NCBI RefSeq assembly: GCF_003261575.2
Contig: NZ_CP036175.1
Location: 62,001 to 126,000 of the forward strand
DNA: 64,000 bases
DNA from: Klebsiella huaxiensis
GTDB taxonomy: Bacteria > Pseudomonadota > Gammaproteobacteria > Enterobacterales > Enterobacteriaceae
Direction of reading: 5' to 3'
In this document: one piece after another, positions 52,234-61,459 of the stretch
Position numbering within the stretch: position 1 is the first letter of the stretch
Layout: each line of letters opens with the position of its first letter
Notes under the pieces: model-generated
The model's input: only the letters and a program-made list of their open reading frames with translations
Databases searched by the model: none
Told to the model about the DNA's origin: nothing
Made by a program: the position numbers and the translations under genes

Positions 52234-52974
52234 CTAATTGGCAGCATGCCGCTGATATGACCAGCGATTGCCCTCATCATTGATTAATTCATAATTTACC
52301 GTCGAACACGTCCCGACGGCTCCGTTCAAATCCAGCAAAATAGTGGATTCGGGGGCTATCATTACGGTTTCAGCGCTATAGTTACCACATTTCAGGTTAG
52401 TTAACGTCAGATGCCAAACGGTCGGATTCGTTACCTGTAGCTGTTTTCGTTGTTCATCAAAACGAAAACCAAGTCTTGCACCCTCTTTCTCTGTGGGGGA
52501 GGGTACGCCCTCAGGACGAATAAATAATTTCATCCGGATACGCAGCGGTAATACGACCTTATGTTGCTGCGCCTTATCCTCAGGCTTCATCGGCGGGATC
52601 TGATAGATATTGAGCCAGTATAACGACTCCTTGTCCTGGCTTAAGCCCTCCCGGCTGCTGATAAGCAGCCTGATTGCCCTGACCTCTCCCGGTTGCATCC
52701 TGAAAACCGGAGGCGTAACGATCACCGGCGTGATGACCTTCTCCGGGGGCGTCAGAGGATCTCCCTCATCCACCCAGACCTGAACCAGCATGGGCTGCTG
52801 TTCTGAATTTGATAGCGCGAGGCTTCCCGTTTTTTCTCCTGAATGAATAATCACCCGAGTGGCCTCAGCATTGACCACCGCCTGGGCCATCTGGCAGGAC
52901 TGAAATATTGCCAGGCAAAGTAAGCACGCTATATGCCATTTACTGAAAATTAACCACAACCTGAAGTTGCGCAT
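52234..52974 (-). CDS. Fimbrial chaperone, second copy
   Basis: A 246-residue periplasmic pilus chaperone. A signal peptide (LLCLAIFQSCQMAQA) is followed by two immunoglobulin-like domains. Domain 1 has the conserved Arg in EATRVIIHSGEKTGSLALSN and the G1 region DKESLYWLNIYQIPP (about residues 118-132). Domain 2 ends NRWSYQRHAAN. It delivers pilin subunits to the usher. It is the second chaperone of this operon, starting 35 bp inside the end of the adhesin gene, and may be dedicated to the adhesin. Confidence 0.88.
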   Translation of the reverse strand: MRNFRLWLIFSKWHIACLLCLAIFQSCQMAQAVVNAEATRVIIHSGEKTGSLALSNSEQQPMLVQVWVDEGDPLTPPEKVITPVIVTPPVFRMQPGEVRAIRLLISSREGLSQDKESLYWLNIYQIPPMKPEDKAQQHKVVLPLRIRMKLFIRPEGVPSPTEKEGARLGFRFDEQRKQLQVTNPTVWHLTLTNLKCGNYSAETVMIAPESTILLDLNGAVGTCSTVNYELINDEGNRWSYQRHAAN

Positions 52975-54274
52975 AAACTGACCCCGCCGTGACTATTTCT
53001 CCCGGAATTGCTTCAAGAGAAGCTGTAAAATCGCCAGAATAGAACTCCGTTGAACCACTCGATACAAGCTCGGTGATATCCTTAAAGGCATACCATCCCC
53101 GATCATTACCCGTTCCGGTAATACTCATATCGGGTAACAGATTAAGCGGTTGCCCAGTAAGCTTGTTACTGTAGAGCCTAATCCCCACCCCGGAAGCGAC
53201 TCCGCTGGCATCATAGTTATTATCAAGAAGCCAGGTATACCCACCCGATGGCGTTACCAGTCCCATAGATGCTGCTTTACTGGCAGCAGTGGCGTTGTTG
53301 ACAATAAATCCCATCGCCACATTGGCAGACGTCGCCGTCGAAGCAGAAGTACTAGATTTGGCTCCGGATTCGCATTCCACATTGATTGAGAATGACGCCT
53401 GGCTGGTGCCACCGGCTGTTAGTTCACCCACGACGGCGACCGGGAGCCTGACGACAGAGGGATAATCATTAATTCGGCAGGTGGCTCCCCGGACAATAGT
53501 GGTCTGGCGATACAGACTCCATCCGCCAGCCCAGACTGCAGCCCCCCATCCATCATAATTTGAATTACTATCGGCACCGTCATATAAGCCTGAACTTAAC
53601 CCCCCACCCTGAAAAGCAAGATATCCAAGTGGGCCGGGCCATGCATACTGATAACGTCCGGCATTATTTCCGATATTGCGGTCATCCACGCGGATTACTT
53701 CCAACATTACATCGCTGAATGCGCTGGCCGGGACATAAATATAAGTACCGTCATTAAAGACATCACTATCCGGAATACTCCGCCGCTTCCATGCTCGGGT
53801 ATAGTATTCACCCGTTTTTAAATTGGTTAAACGGGAACCCACTCTTCTGACATATGTATAGTAGGTATCCTGCATACCGCTCACTTCAGCATGTCCACCA
53901 TAATTATCATCGCCATTGGTGGCATAATACTCATAAATTTGACCGAGTTCTGAGACATCGCAGCGGTACATAATGCGGTTTGCCGTCATGCCTGTTGTTC
54001 TGCCATTAGGAACAAAGGATGCCGTTCCGCTGCCAAGCACGGTGCCGTCAGGCTGAAAACCTGTTCCGTTACTGAGCGTTATGACCGCAGGCAGGCTGAT
54101 TTTACCTGTGACGTCATAATCTCCAGTCCCGCCCCAGCTTGAGGCGATATAGCCGGCGTCTTTTGCCGCCTGGGAAAGATCGTTGGCAGAGGTGACCTTT
54201 TTACAGGCGGAAAATACCGGTCCCGACAACAGCCCGCTGAGCAATACGCCACAGAAAATATGAATATATTTCAT
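52940..54274 (-). CDS. Fimbrial tip adhesin
   Basis: A 444-residue secreted protein with signal peptide IFCGVLLSGLLSGPVFSA. The N-terminal region (about 25-285) is rich in Tyr, Gly and Trp and unlike pilins, so it is probably the receptor-binding domain. The C-terminal region (about 290-444; CRINDYPSVVRLPVAVVGEL, then AQLQVVVNFQ at the end) is a pilin domain with a Cys pair and an aromatic near-terminal residue for chaperone binding. This two-domain plan is that of tip adhesins such as FimH. The receptor is unknown. It starts six bases after the usher stop. Confidence 0.85.
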   Translation of the reverse strand: MKYIHIFCGVLLSGLLSGPVFSACKKVTSANDLSQAAKDAGYIASSWGGTGDYDVTGKISLPAVITLSNGTGFQPDGTVLGSGTASFVPNGRTTGMTANRIMYRCDVSELGQIYEYYATNGDDNYGGHAEVSGMQDTYYTYVRRVGSRLTNLKTGEYYTRAWKRRSIPDSDVFNDGTYIYVPASAFSDVMLEVIRVDDRNIGNNAGRYQYAWPGPLGYLAFQGGGLSSGLYDGADSNSNYDGWGAAVWAGGWSLYRQTTIVRGATCRINDYPSVVRLPVAVVGELTAGGTSQASFSINVECESGAKSSTSASTATSANVAMGFIVNNATAASKAASMGLVTPSGGYTWLLDNNYDASGVASGVGIRLYSNKLTGQPLNLLPDMSITGTGNDRGWYAFKDITELVSSGSTEFYSGDFTASLEAIPGEIVTAGSVYAQLQVVVNFQ

Positions 54275-54280
54275 CCTGAA

Positions 54281-56872
54281 TTACTCCTGACGACAGGGAA
54301 GCGTCAACCGGGAAATAGAAGCATCGCTTTTTCCTGGCAGTTGATAATAAACCTTACAGCTCTGATCGTTACGTTTGCCCCACTCAACAAATAGAATCCC
54401 AGACTGCTCGGCTAAACGTGCGTAGACCTGGCCACTCTGGCCAACCATACCTACTGTTTCACCTTTCGCATTCATGACTTCAGAGCCCATTGGTGGAAAC
54501 TCTTTATTGCTCAGTTCGGTATTAATTAATATTGCTCTACCGCTGACCGTTTCAAAATTGATCCTGGGGATCGCGCCAGCGTAAGGGACGACACGTTTAC
54601 TTCCCCCCTGAAGCTCCACATCCTCATTCATTTCCCGGGAATCAAGGCTGACATTGTTATAACGATAAGGGGTTAATGAAGGCAGCAGCGCATAACCGAA
54701 GCGGTCAATTTCCGCTCCCTGTCCGTTACGAACGGATGCCCCCTCGGCTCCCGGCGCATGGACGAGAGCGAATGTTTCGCTTGTATAGGGCCCTGCCGTC
54801 ACTCCACCACGGTGCGCCAGCAGCGTTCCGGACATGCCCGCGCCATACTGGCGATAATCGTTACCTTTAGAAGCGGAAGCGCTGAAGGAGCCTAGCGAGG
54901 TTCTCTGCTCCACGTTAGCGCCGAGCAGTGCGTTCGATCCGCTGTCTTTGAAGTGTTCCGCACCGGCATACGCGGAATAAGAGAAGTTTCCGTTTTCTCC
55001 AACAGAACCGCTGATGCCAGCCATCGCTGACTGGCTGTTCCGGCTACGGTTCATATCAAATGACAACCTTGAGCGATGGTTTCCAAAATCTAAAGGAACT
55101 GAAATGCCAAGCGAAACGGTATTTTCCGTATATTTACGCCTGTTGCTGGTATGGTAATCATTATCATTTACGCTGTCGTAAAAACGACCGGTTTCGACAG
55201 AGCGCTGGCGGGCAACGTTGACGTTGAAATTGATGTCGCGCCAGGTATTGCTATAGCCAAACTGTAACTGCGTGATACGGGATGCGTTACCGTAATAGTC
55301 TGCGGTACTTCCGGTTAGGTTCAGCATGCCCCATTCGTTCATAGGCTGACTCAACGTGGCCGAGAAATTGTTACGTTGTTTCAGCGTGTCTGAATAATAG
55401 ACTACTCTTTTTTCATTCTGGCGACGGACGCCTAATACATCCTGTAAATCACGATATCCGCTGGTTGAATAGCGATAAGCCGCCAGAACGAGATTGGTGC
55501 CCGTGGTAAACGTCTTACTGTAGCTGGCTTCAATGCGCCAGCCTTACTCAGTTTGATCATTTTCCACTTTGGCGTGTGAATAGACGGTATTTAATCCAAA
55601 CGCACCGACGGGCGTGGCAAATACGCCTCCCAGCAGAGCGGCATGATAATCCTGCGCCAATCTGGTGCCTACATTGGTGGTCAGATAATTATTCACCCCG
55701 TGCTGCAGAACGCCTTCAAAAAATTTATTTTCGATGCTGTAGTAATTGCGCACATAGCCCAGAGCCAGCTCGTAGTTCCAGTTACCCGGGCGGACGGAGT
55801 CAGGAACGGCAGAATACGGCACGGTAAAGGCGGAACGATCCCCGTTTGCCTCAATAACCTCAACCTGAAGATCACCCTGACTCTTGGTATTATAAAGGTC
55901 ATTGATGACAAATGCCCCGGGAGACACCGTTGTTTCATAAACGACCCGCCCCAACTGGCTGACCACAACACGTGCTGCTGTTGCGGCAACGCCGCGTACC
56001 TCAGGGGCATAGCCCCGCTTACCTTGAGGCCACATACGTTCATCGGTGCTTAGTTTCATACCGTTAAAGGATAAGCTGCCAAATAAACTGCTGTTGGTGT
56101 AGGTATCGCCAAGGGTGAGCACGCTGTTTATGACCGGAATTGGGCGCTGAACCCAGGTACGCACGGCGTTATATTTGTAATCACTGCCGGTGATGCTATT
56201 GTCGGCGTAACGTAAATTTCCCTGATGTCTAATTTGCCAGAGACCTGCGTTTACGCCTCCGTTGATATTACTCCACAGATAATCGTAGTTATAATTGCTT
56301 CTGGTATTTTCTGTATGATAAAAATTAGTGTTATGACGGACAAATAGTGCTATAGCGCCACTATCCCATTCTGAGACCGGGATATATCCACGTGCGGTAT
56401 GCTGTAAACTAGCCTGGGGAACGCTAAGATTTAGCCGCAGCTTTGCCATGTCGACTTCCCAGCGCACATCTTTTCCTGTTTTCCCTACCATCAGACAATT
56501 CGCAGAGTCCTTTTCTACCTGTGGTGGAATACGTATTCCACTGAGTTCAATTAGACTCTGTGATAAACAGGGTTCGACGGGACCAGACGCCCCGTCGACG
56601 CTGGCCAGTGATACATCTTCTTTACCCCGGATAAGTTGGCCATTGAGGTAAATATCGAGAGTATATCTTCCTGGAGTAAGCAGGCTCTCATTTGTATTAA
56701 AGCGACTTAAATCCACGTCACGCCCGTAGCTGCTGCCTTGCAGCAACGCCGGGTCGAAAAAAAAATCATCCGCAGCAGCCTGAGAGGAGAGCAATACTGA
56801 TATTAGCAAAGCAGACAGTTTCACCTTTCCGGGGGAAATAGGTTCCGGTGTGCTATAGTGGATATTCTTCAC
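54281..56872 (-). pseudogene. Fimbrial outer membrane usher, split by an in-frame TAA
   Basis: 864 codons reading as one usher except for a TAA at 55544-55546. The N-terminal 442 residues contain a signal peptide, the N-terminal domain (DDFFFDPALLQGSSYGRDVD) and half of the barrel and plug. Downstream of TAA the same frame continues GWRIEASYSKTFTTGTNL without any other stop to 54281, ending in the usual C-terminal domain. Family members have a residue such as Gln at this point, so a single CAA-to-TAA change would explain it. Ushers form the assembly pore, so the pilus should not be built unless the codon is suppressed. It overlaps the chaperone gene by 20 bp. Confidence 0.9.
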
Positions 56873-57608
56873 TTATTCTCGCTCCCTGATCGTTAACCAA
56901 TGTAATGGTCACACTCTTAATTCCGGACGGTTTAGCACCATTAAAAAAGAATTTTTCACTGCCAAAAGGCACAATAATATCGGCTTTCTGCGTGAAATCA
57001 CCGGAAGTGCTGTGTAAGGTTAATTTTGTCAGTGAGGCGTGATAGGGCTGGTTATTTACAACAAGAACACCGGCATTCCCTCCCTGAGAAAGATGAGTGA
57101 TCTGTAGGTTTTTTAGCATTTTTTGAGGATCGCCAGCCAATCCTTTTGGGCGATAAAATAATTTAACCCGGTTACGCAGCATCACCAGTATTTTATTTTG
57201 CTTTTCTGCGTTATCACCTTGCAGAGCATTAGACGGAGGGACTTGCATAAAGTTAAACCAGAAAAGAGATTCTCTGTCCTGAGGTAACGTTTTAGCCCCT
57301 GTGAAAACTATTCTCAGAACCTGTCCGCTGTTGGGCTGAATGCGAGATACAGGTGGCGTCACCACAAACGGAATATCCCGTCCCTTTTCAGGAGCGTCGT
57401 GAATATTTCCACTGTCAAACCAGGAGGTGACGATATAGGGGAAGTTATCATTATTCTTTAGCTGAACATCTGCTGACTTCGCTGTGCTATCATAAATAAT
57501 ACGCGTACCGGTCATCGTTACGCTAGCGTGTGTCTGACAGCCATAGCCAAAAAAAAGGGGAAGAAAAAGTAAAAAAGCTGAATGTATTCTCCGGCTATGA
57601 ATATTCAT
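56853..57608 (-). CDS. Fimbrial chaperone, first copy
   Basis: A 251-residue periplasmic chaperone. A signal peptide (about 1-28) precedes MTGTRIIYDSTAKSADVQLK, with the conserved Arg, and the F1-G1 segment DRESLFWFNFMQVPP (about residues 120-134), typical of short-loop FGS chaperones. Domain 2 ends DQGARISEEYPL. It donates strands to pilin subunits in the periplasm and passes them to the usher. It lies between the pilin gene (62 bp upstream) and the usher. Confidence 0.9.
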   Translation of the reverse strand: MNIHSRRIHSAFLLFLPLFFGYGCQTHASVTMTGTRIIYDSTAKSADVQLKNNDNFPYIVTSWFDSGNIHDAPEKGRDIPFVVTPPVSRIQPNSGQVLRIVFTGAKTLPQDRESLFWFNFMQVPPSNALQGDNAEKQNKILVMLRNRVKLFYRPKGLAGDPQKMLKNLQITHLSQGGNAGVLVVNNQPYHASLTKLTLHSTSGDFTQKADIIVPFGSEKFFFNGAKPSGIKSVTITLVNDQGARISEEYPL

Positions 57609-57670
57609 CCGATGTACCTCATAATAAAGCCAAATCTATGGCGGGATAAACTATCCCGCCATAATGCTAC

Positions 57671-58204
57671 TTACTGATAAGAAACGGCATACTGCAGAGA
57701 GGACTGAACGGTACCTGCAGTTGCTGCGCCAGTTGCATAGTACTGGGCAGTATATGTTGCAGTTTTCTCAGTTTCGTTTGCTGCCAGAGAAAGGTCACCT
57801 GCACCGTTAAAGACGCTGCTAAAGTCGATATCTGTATTTGCAGTATCCAGAATCTGAACTTCCACGTTACCTGCAGAGCCGGTATTTGCTAAGTTACCAG
57901 TTGCGCTGACGTTATTACCCACAAAAACAGTTGAGATGTTTACACCGGCTGCAGAGCCTGTGCAACCGCTGACGCCCACATCAAATGTAGTCTGTCCAGC
58001 AGTCGCCGCAGAGGCTGCTAATGCTGATGCTGGTACGGTCGGTAAAAGAACGATAGGGGCAACGTCAGTACCGTTTACGGATACAGAACAGGTTTCGTCA
58101 GTCACTTCACCCATAAAAGTGATGGTGTTGTTAGCTGCTAAAGCATTACCGGAAAAAATAGCAGAAGCCAGTGCAGCAGTAATCAGTGCGCGATTCATTG
58201 TCAT
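57671..58204 (-). CDS. Major fimbrial subunit
   Basis: A 177-residue pilin. The signal peptide ends near SGNALA, and the mature part begins ANNTITFMGEVTDETCSVSV. One Cys pair (DETCSV and VSGCTG) forms the usual disulfide, and the C-terminal LQYAVSYQ has the penultimate Tyr that fits the chaperone cleft. It is strongly Ala/Thr-rich. The ORF is open to 58222, but GGAG at 58211-58214 suits the ATG at 58204. It is the first gene of the operon pilin-chaperone-usher-adhesin-chaperone, with the probable regulator just upstream on the same strand. Confidence 0.9.
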   Translation of the reverse strand: MTMNRALITAALASAIFSGNALAANNTITFMGEVTDETCSVSVNGTDVAPIVLLPTVPASALAASAATAGQTTFDVGVSGCTGSAAGVNISTVFVGNNVSATGNLANTGSAGNVEVQILDTANTDIDFSSVFNGAGDLSLAANETEKTATYTAQYYATGAATAGTVQSSLQYAVSYQ

Positions 58205-58307
58205 AAAAAACTCCATTTTCATTCAGTTTTGGTGATATTATTCCTGCAGATGCAGGTGGTTCTCTTTGTTCAATACTTAACAAATAAGAATCAAACAAAG
58301 AAATATC

Positions 58308-58904
58308 TTAGTTACCGCAGATAAGATTTTTCAGGTGCTTTTTTTCCTGATGTTTTTTCTTTAAAAGAAGGACATCCCGACATAGTAACTCTCCCTGACT
58401 GTTGGATGAATCAAGGTTGTATTTTTTCAGGATTAGCCTTTTTTTCTGTGATAATCTTTTAATCGATGTGTGTTTAATATAGTGATAACCAAAAGTTTTG
58501 TGAGATTCACAAAAATAATCCATCACTTTAAAGTAATCATATAGTCGGCTCTGCTGACTCATAGACTCATCCGACAATTTGCGCATGAGCTTTATAAAAT
58601 AACCTGGTTCCACATGACGGGGCACTATCCATGGTAGTTCTTTTTCTACAGGTTGTATGTGATGGAAAGCAGGCGCAAATACGACACGACAGGAAATTGA
58701 TGATGCAATATTTACTAGCTCGCGGCGATAGTAAATATTATCGACAGCAATTAAAACAACATCCCCGCGACACAGTGTGCGAGTTAATGTTCTGGCGTTT
58801 TTTTCATTTAGATTAATAGTTTCAAAAGCAATATCGCTCTCCAGCAATAATGCCTTGGCACCGTTTAAAAAAAAAGAATCATCAGAAATAAGAATGTGCT
58901 TCAT
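58308..58904 (-). CDS. Probable fimbrial regulator, response-regulator/LuxR-like
   Basis: A 198-residue protein. The first 110 residues resemble a receiver domain (MKHILISDDSFFLNGAKALLLES, with D8-D9), and the C-terminal 70 residues are basic and helical (YHYIKHTSIKRLSQKKRLIL), as in a degenerate LuxR-type HTH. Similar small regulators (FimW-like) sit beside fimbrial operons in Salmonella and Klebsiella. The phosphorylation site is not obvious, so phospho-control is doubtful. It lies 100 bp upstream of the pilin gene on the same strand. The gene is AT-rich. Confidence 0.7.
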   Translation of the reverse strand: MKHILISDDSFFLNGAKALLLESDIAFETINLNEKNARTLTRTLCRGDVVLIAVDNIYYRRELVNIASSISCRVVFAPAFHHIQPVEKELPWIVPRHVEPGYFIKLMRKLSDESMSQQSRLYDYFKVMDYFCESHKTFGYHYIKHTSIKRLSQKKRLILKKYNLDSSNSQGELLCRDVLLLKKKHQEKKHLKNLICGN

Positions 58905-59662
58905 CTTTCCTCCTTGAGTAATAACATCCCTGTAAATCCGAACTTTTAAACTACTCCAGAATCCTTGGAGTGAATGCCCAAAAGTCTTCTTGGTTCAATT
59001 CTAAACAGATAATGAAAATTCTTCACAATCGTTTGAGTTGATTGAAATGGATTTAATAATAGCTGAGGCCTATTGAATATATGTATTCAATAGGGCAATT
59101 CAATAAAATAAGAATATCATCTACATATAATATTTTATTAATGAATCTTGCTCTGGTTAAAGTTATAATTACATGAATCAATTCAATAAATCAAAAGTCA
59201 ACAAAAAAATACATTAAATATATTTTATTGTTTTTTTAAAATCATTCAAAAAATGAATGTGTTTTTTTAGGAAAAACCTCAATGCGGACAAACTAAACTA
59301 AGACAAATGTAGGAGGGTTATTCTCAAGAAATAAAAATGATCTAGATCAATATAAGTGCCATTTACAATGTGCTGTATGAGATTCTGTTTACTGTACGTT
59401 TAGGAAGTAGAGAGTGCTGGCCGTAAAAAGAGGGGGGAGGATGTATTTTTTCAGCATAGGTAAAGCACTGGTAAATTCGGAGGCAGGAGGGGCATCGACC
59501 ATATCGGCGGCTATTACATAACGTAACATTCCTCCCCGAATACACTATCCAAAAATAACACTATGTAGATTGAATTCGCTTAACATTGGGATACAGCTGA
59601 AGCTTTATCTTAAGGGACAGGAAGGGACTTTCTTGACTTCAGGGGGGTTCAGTAGAGCTAAT
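58905..59662. other. AT-rich region between fimbrial regulator and selC
   Basis: About 760 bp of very AT-rich DNA with no supported gene. It contains a 26-bp palindrome (59069-59094) and several copies of ATTCAAT and ATTGAAT nearby. It presumably holds the promoter of the regulator and the fimbrial operon. No integrase, IS or attachment repeat is recognisable beside the selC 3' end. Confidence 0.7.
59069..59094. promoter_or_regulatory. 26-bp palindrome in the fimbrial upstream region
   Basis: CCTATTGAATA-TATG-TATTCAATAGG has perfect 11-bp arms. Related ATTCAAT motifs lie at about 59097-59104 and 59177-59185. It may be the operator of the adjacent regulator or another dimeric protein. Confidence 0.5.
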
Positions 59663-59757
59663 TGGCGGAAGATCACAGGAGTTGAACCTGCCCGGGACCG
59701 CTGGCGGCCCCAACTGGATTTGAAGTCCAGCCACCTCACCGGAGATGACGATCTTCC
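59663..59757 (-). tRNA. selC: tRNA-Sec (UCA anticodon)
   Basis: On the minus strand a 95-base tRNA starts GGAAGATCGTCATCTCC and ends GTGATCTTCCGCCA, close to E. coli selC. The anticodon loop GACTTCAAATCC carries TCA, which reads UGA. The long extra arm (GGGGCCGCCAGCGGTCCC) is present and CCA is encoded. The acceptor stem GGAAGATC/GATCTTCC is the eight-pair type of tRNA-Sec. Its 3' end points towards the fimbrial operon; selC 3' ends are well-known integration sites for genomic islands. Confidence 0.97.
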
Positions 59758-60051
59758 GCGCCTCAATTGCTACATGGAGGCGGGGCGCATTATAGCTACT
59801 TTCCTGCATTAACCACATACCCCAACGCACTTTTTTACTGTTAAAACTGGACTTTACAGAACCTTCTTAAACAAATCCTTGCAAAATCCGTGGGTTACAC
59901 TTTTATACACTCTTTCAGGCTACCGAGATCACATAAAACAAGAAACGTAATTTGATTATGAGATATCGCAATTCATCTTACCGCGCGGATAGTTTACAAA
60001 TTCTGTAACCGGTACCAACAAGCGGTAGCGCTGAGAGATGAGTGTGTTGTT

Positions 60052-61446
60052 ATGAAAGATCATATTTTGTCCGTCAAAGAGAAGATTGGCTACGGCATGG
60101 GCGATGCCGCCAGTCATATCATTTTCGATAACGTCATGTTGTATATGATGTTTTTCTATACCGATATTTTTGGTATTCCTGCCGGCTATGTCGGCACCAT
60201 GTTCCTGCTGGCCCGCGCGCTGGATGCGATATCCGACCCGTGCATGGGATTGCTGGCCGACCGCACCCGCAGCCGCTGGGGGAAATTCCGCCCGTGGATA
60301 CTGTTTGGCGCGATCCCGTTCGGCCTCGTCTGCGTGCTGGCCTACAGCACGCCTGACCTGAGCCATAACGGCAAGCTGATTTACGCTGCGGTCACCTACA
60401 CTCTGCTGACCTTGCTCTACACCGTGGTCAATATCCCGTACTGCGCGCTGGGCGGCGTCATTACCGACAACCCGACTCAGCGCATCTCCCTGCAGTCCTG
60501 GCGCTTTGTGCTGGCGACGGCGGGCGGCATGCTCTCGACCGTCCTGATGATGCCGCTGGTGAACTTTATCGGCGGCGAAGACAAGGCGTTTGGCTTCCAG
60601 GGCGGTATCGCGGTGCTCTCGGTGATTGCTTTCCTGATGCTTGCCTTCTGCTTCTTCACCACCAAAGAACGCGTCGAAGCGCCGCCGAGCTCCACCTCGA
60701 TGCGTGAAGATCTGCGCGATATCTGGCGCAACGATCAGTGGCGCGTAGTTGGCCTGCTGACCATTCTGAACATTCTCGCGGTCTGCGTTCGCGGCGGCGC
60801 GATGATGTATTACACCACCTGGATCATGGGATCCGCTGCGCTGTTTACCGCGTTCCTCACCACCTACTGCGTCGGCAACCTGATCGGCTCGGCGCTGGCG
60901 AAGCCGCTCACCGACTGGAAATGCAAAGTTAGCGTCTTCTGGTGGACCAACGCCATCCTGGCGGTGCTGAGCGTGGCGATGTTCTTCGTGCCGATGGATG
61001 CCGAAATCACCATGTTCGCCTTTATCTTCGTGATTGGCGTACTGCATCAGTTGGTCACGCCGATTCAGTGGGTGATGATGTCCGACACCGTCGACTACGG
61101 CGAATGGTGTAACGGCAAACGCCTGACCGGCATCAGCTTCGCGGGCACCTTGTTCGTACTCAAGCTGGGCCTGGCGCTGGGCGGCGCGATGATTGGCTGG
61201 ATGCTGGCGGGCGGCGGTTACGATGCCGCAGCCAAAACCCAGAACAGCGCTACCATCACCATCATTATCTCATTGTTCACCCTCGCTCCGGCAGTCTGCT
61301 ACCTGCTGAGCGCGGTTATCGCTAAACGCTACTACACCCTGAAAACGCCGTTCCTGAAAAAGATGATGGCGGAACTGGCTCAGGGTGCTCGCCGCAACGA
61401 ACACGACTTCACTTCAGCGCCGACAGGCAAAGAATTGCAAAACTAA
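60052..61446 (+). CDS. yicJ: Putative sodium:xyloside symporter YicJ
   Basis: YicJ (464 residues) is a GPH-family inner-membrane transporter with about 12 segments. The GPH signature LARALDAISDPCMGLLADRT (about residues 52-71) and GVLHQLVTPIQWVMMSDTVD are present. It lies 13 bases before yicI, which cleaves alpha-xylosides, so alpha-xyloside uptake with Na+ or H+ is inferred. The same pair stands next to selC in E. coli. The 294-bp gap between selC and its start shows no gene. Confidence 0.94.
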   Translation: MKDHILSVKEKIGYGMGDAASHIIFDNVMLYMMFFYTDIFGIPAGYVGTMFLLARALDAISDPCMGLLADRTRSRWGKFRPWILFGAIPFGLVCVLAYSTPDLSHNGKLIYAAVTYTLLTLLYTVVNIPYCALGGVITDNPTQRISLQSWRFVLATAGGMLSTVLMMPLVNFIGGEDKAFGFQGGIAVLSVIAFLMLAFCFFTTKERVEAPPSSTSMREDLRDIWRNDQWRVVGLLTILNILAVCVRGGAMMYYTTWIMGSAALFTAFLTTYCVGNLIGSALAKPLTDWKCKVSVFWWTNAILAVLSVAMFFVPMDAEITMFAFIFVIGVLHQLVTPIQWVMMSDTVDYGEWCNGKRLTGISFAGTLFVLKLGLALGGAMIGWMLAGGGYDAAAKTQNSATITIIISLFTLAPAVCYLLSAVIAKRYYTLKTPFLKKMMAELAQGARRNEHDFTSAPTGKELQN

Positions 61447-61459
61447 GAGGAAGCTATTG

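Noticed and set aside
59570..59812. ORF across the selC tRNA
   Set aside because: It runs through the tRNA gene on the other strand and has no ribosome site.
59956..61047. 363-residue antisense ORF opposite yicJ
   Set aside because: A shadow of yicJ with charged low-complexity translation (QRHRRHE-type) and no recognisable domain.
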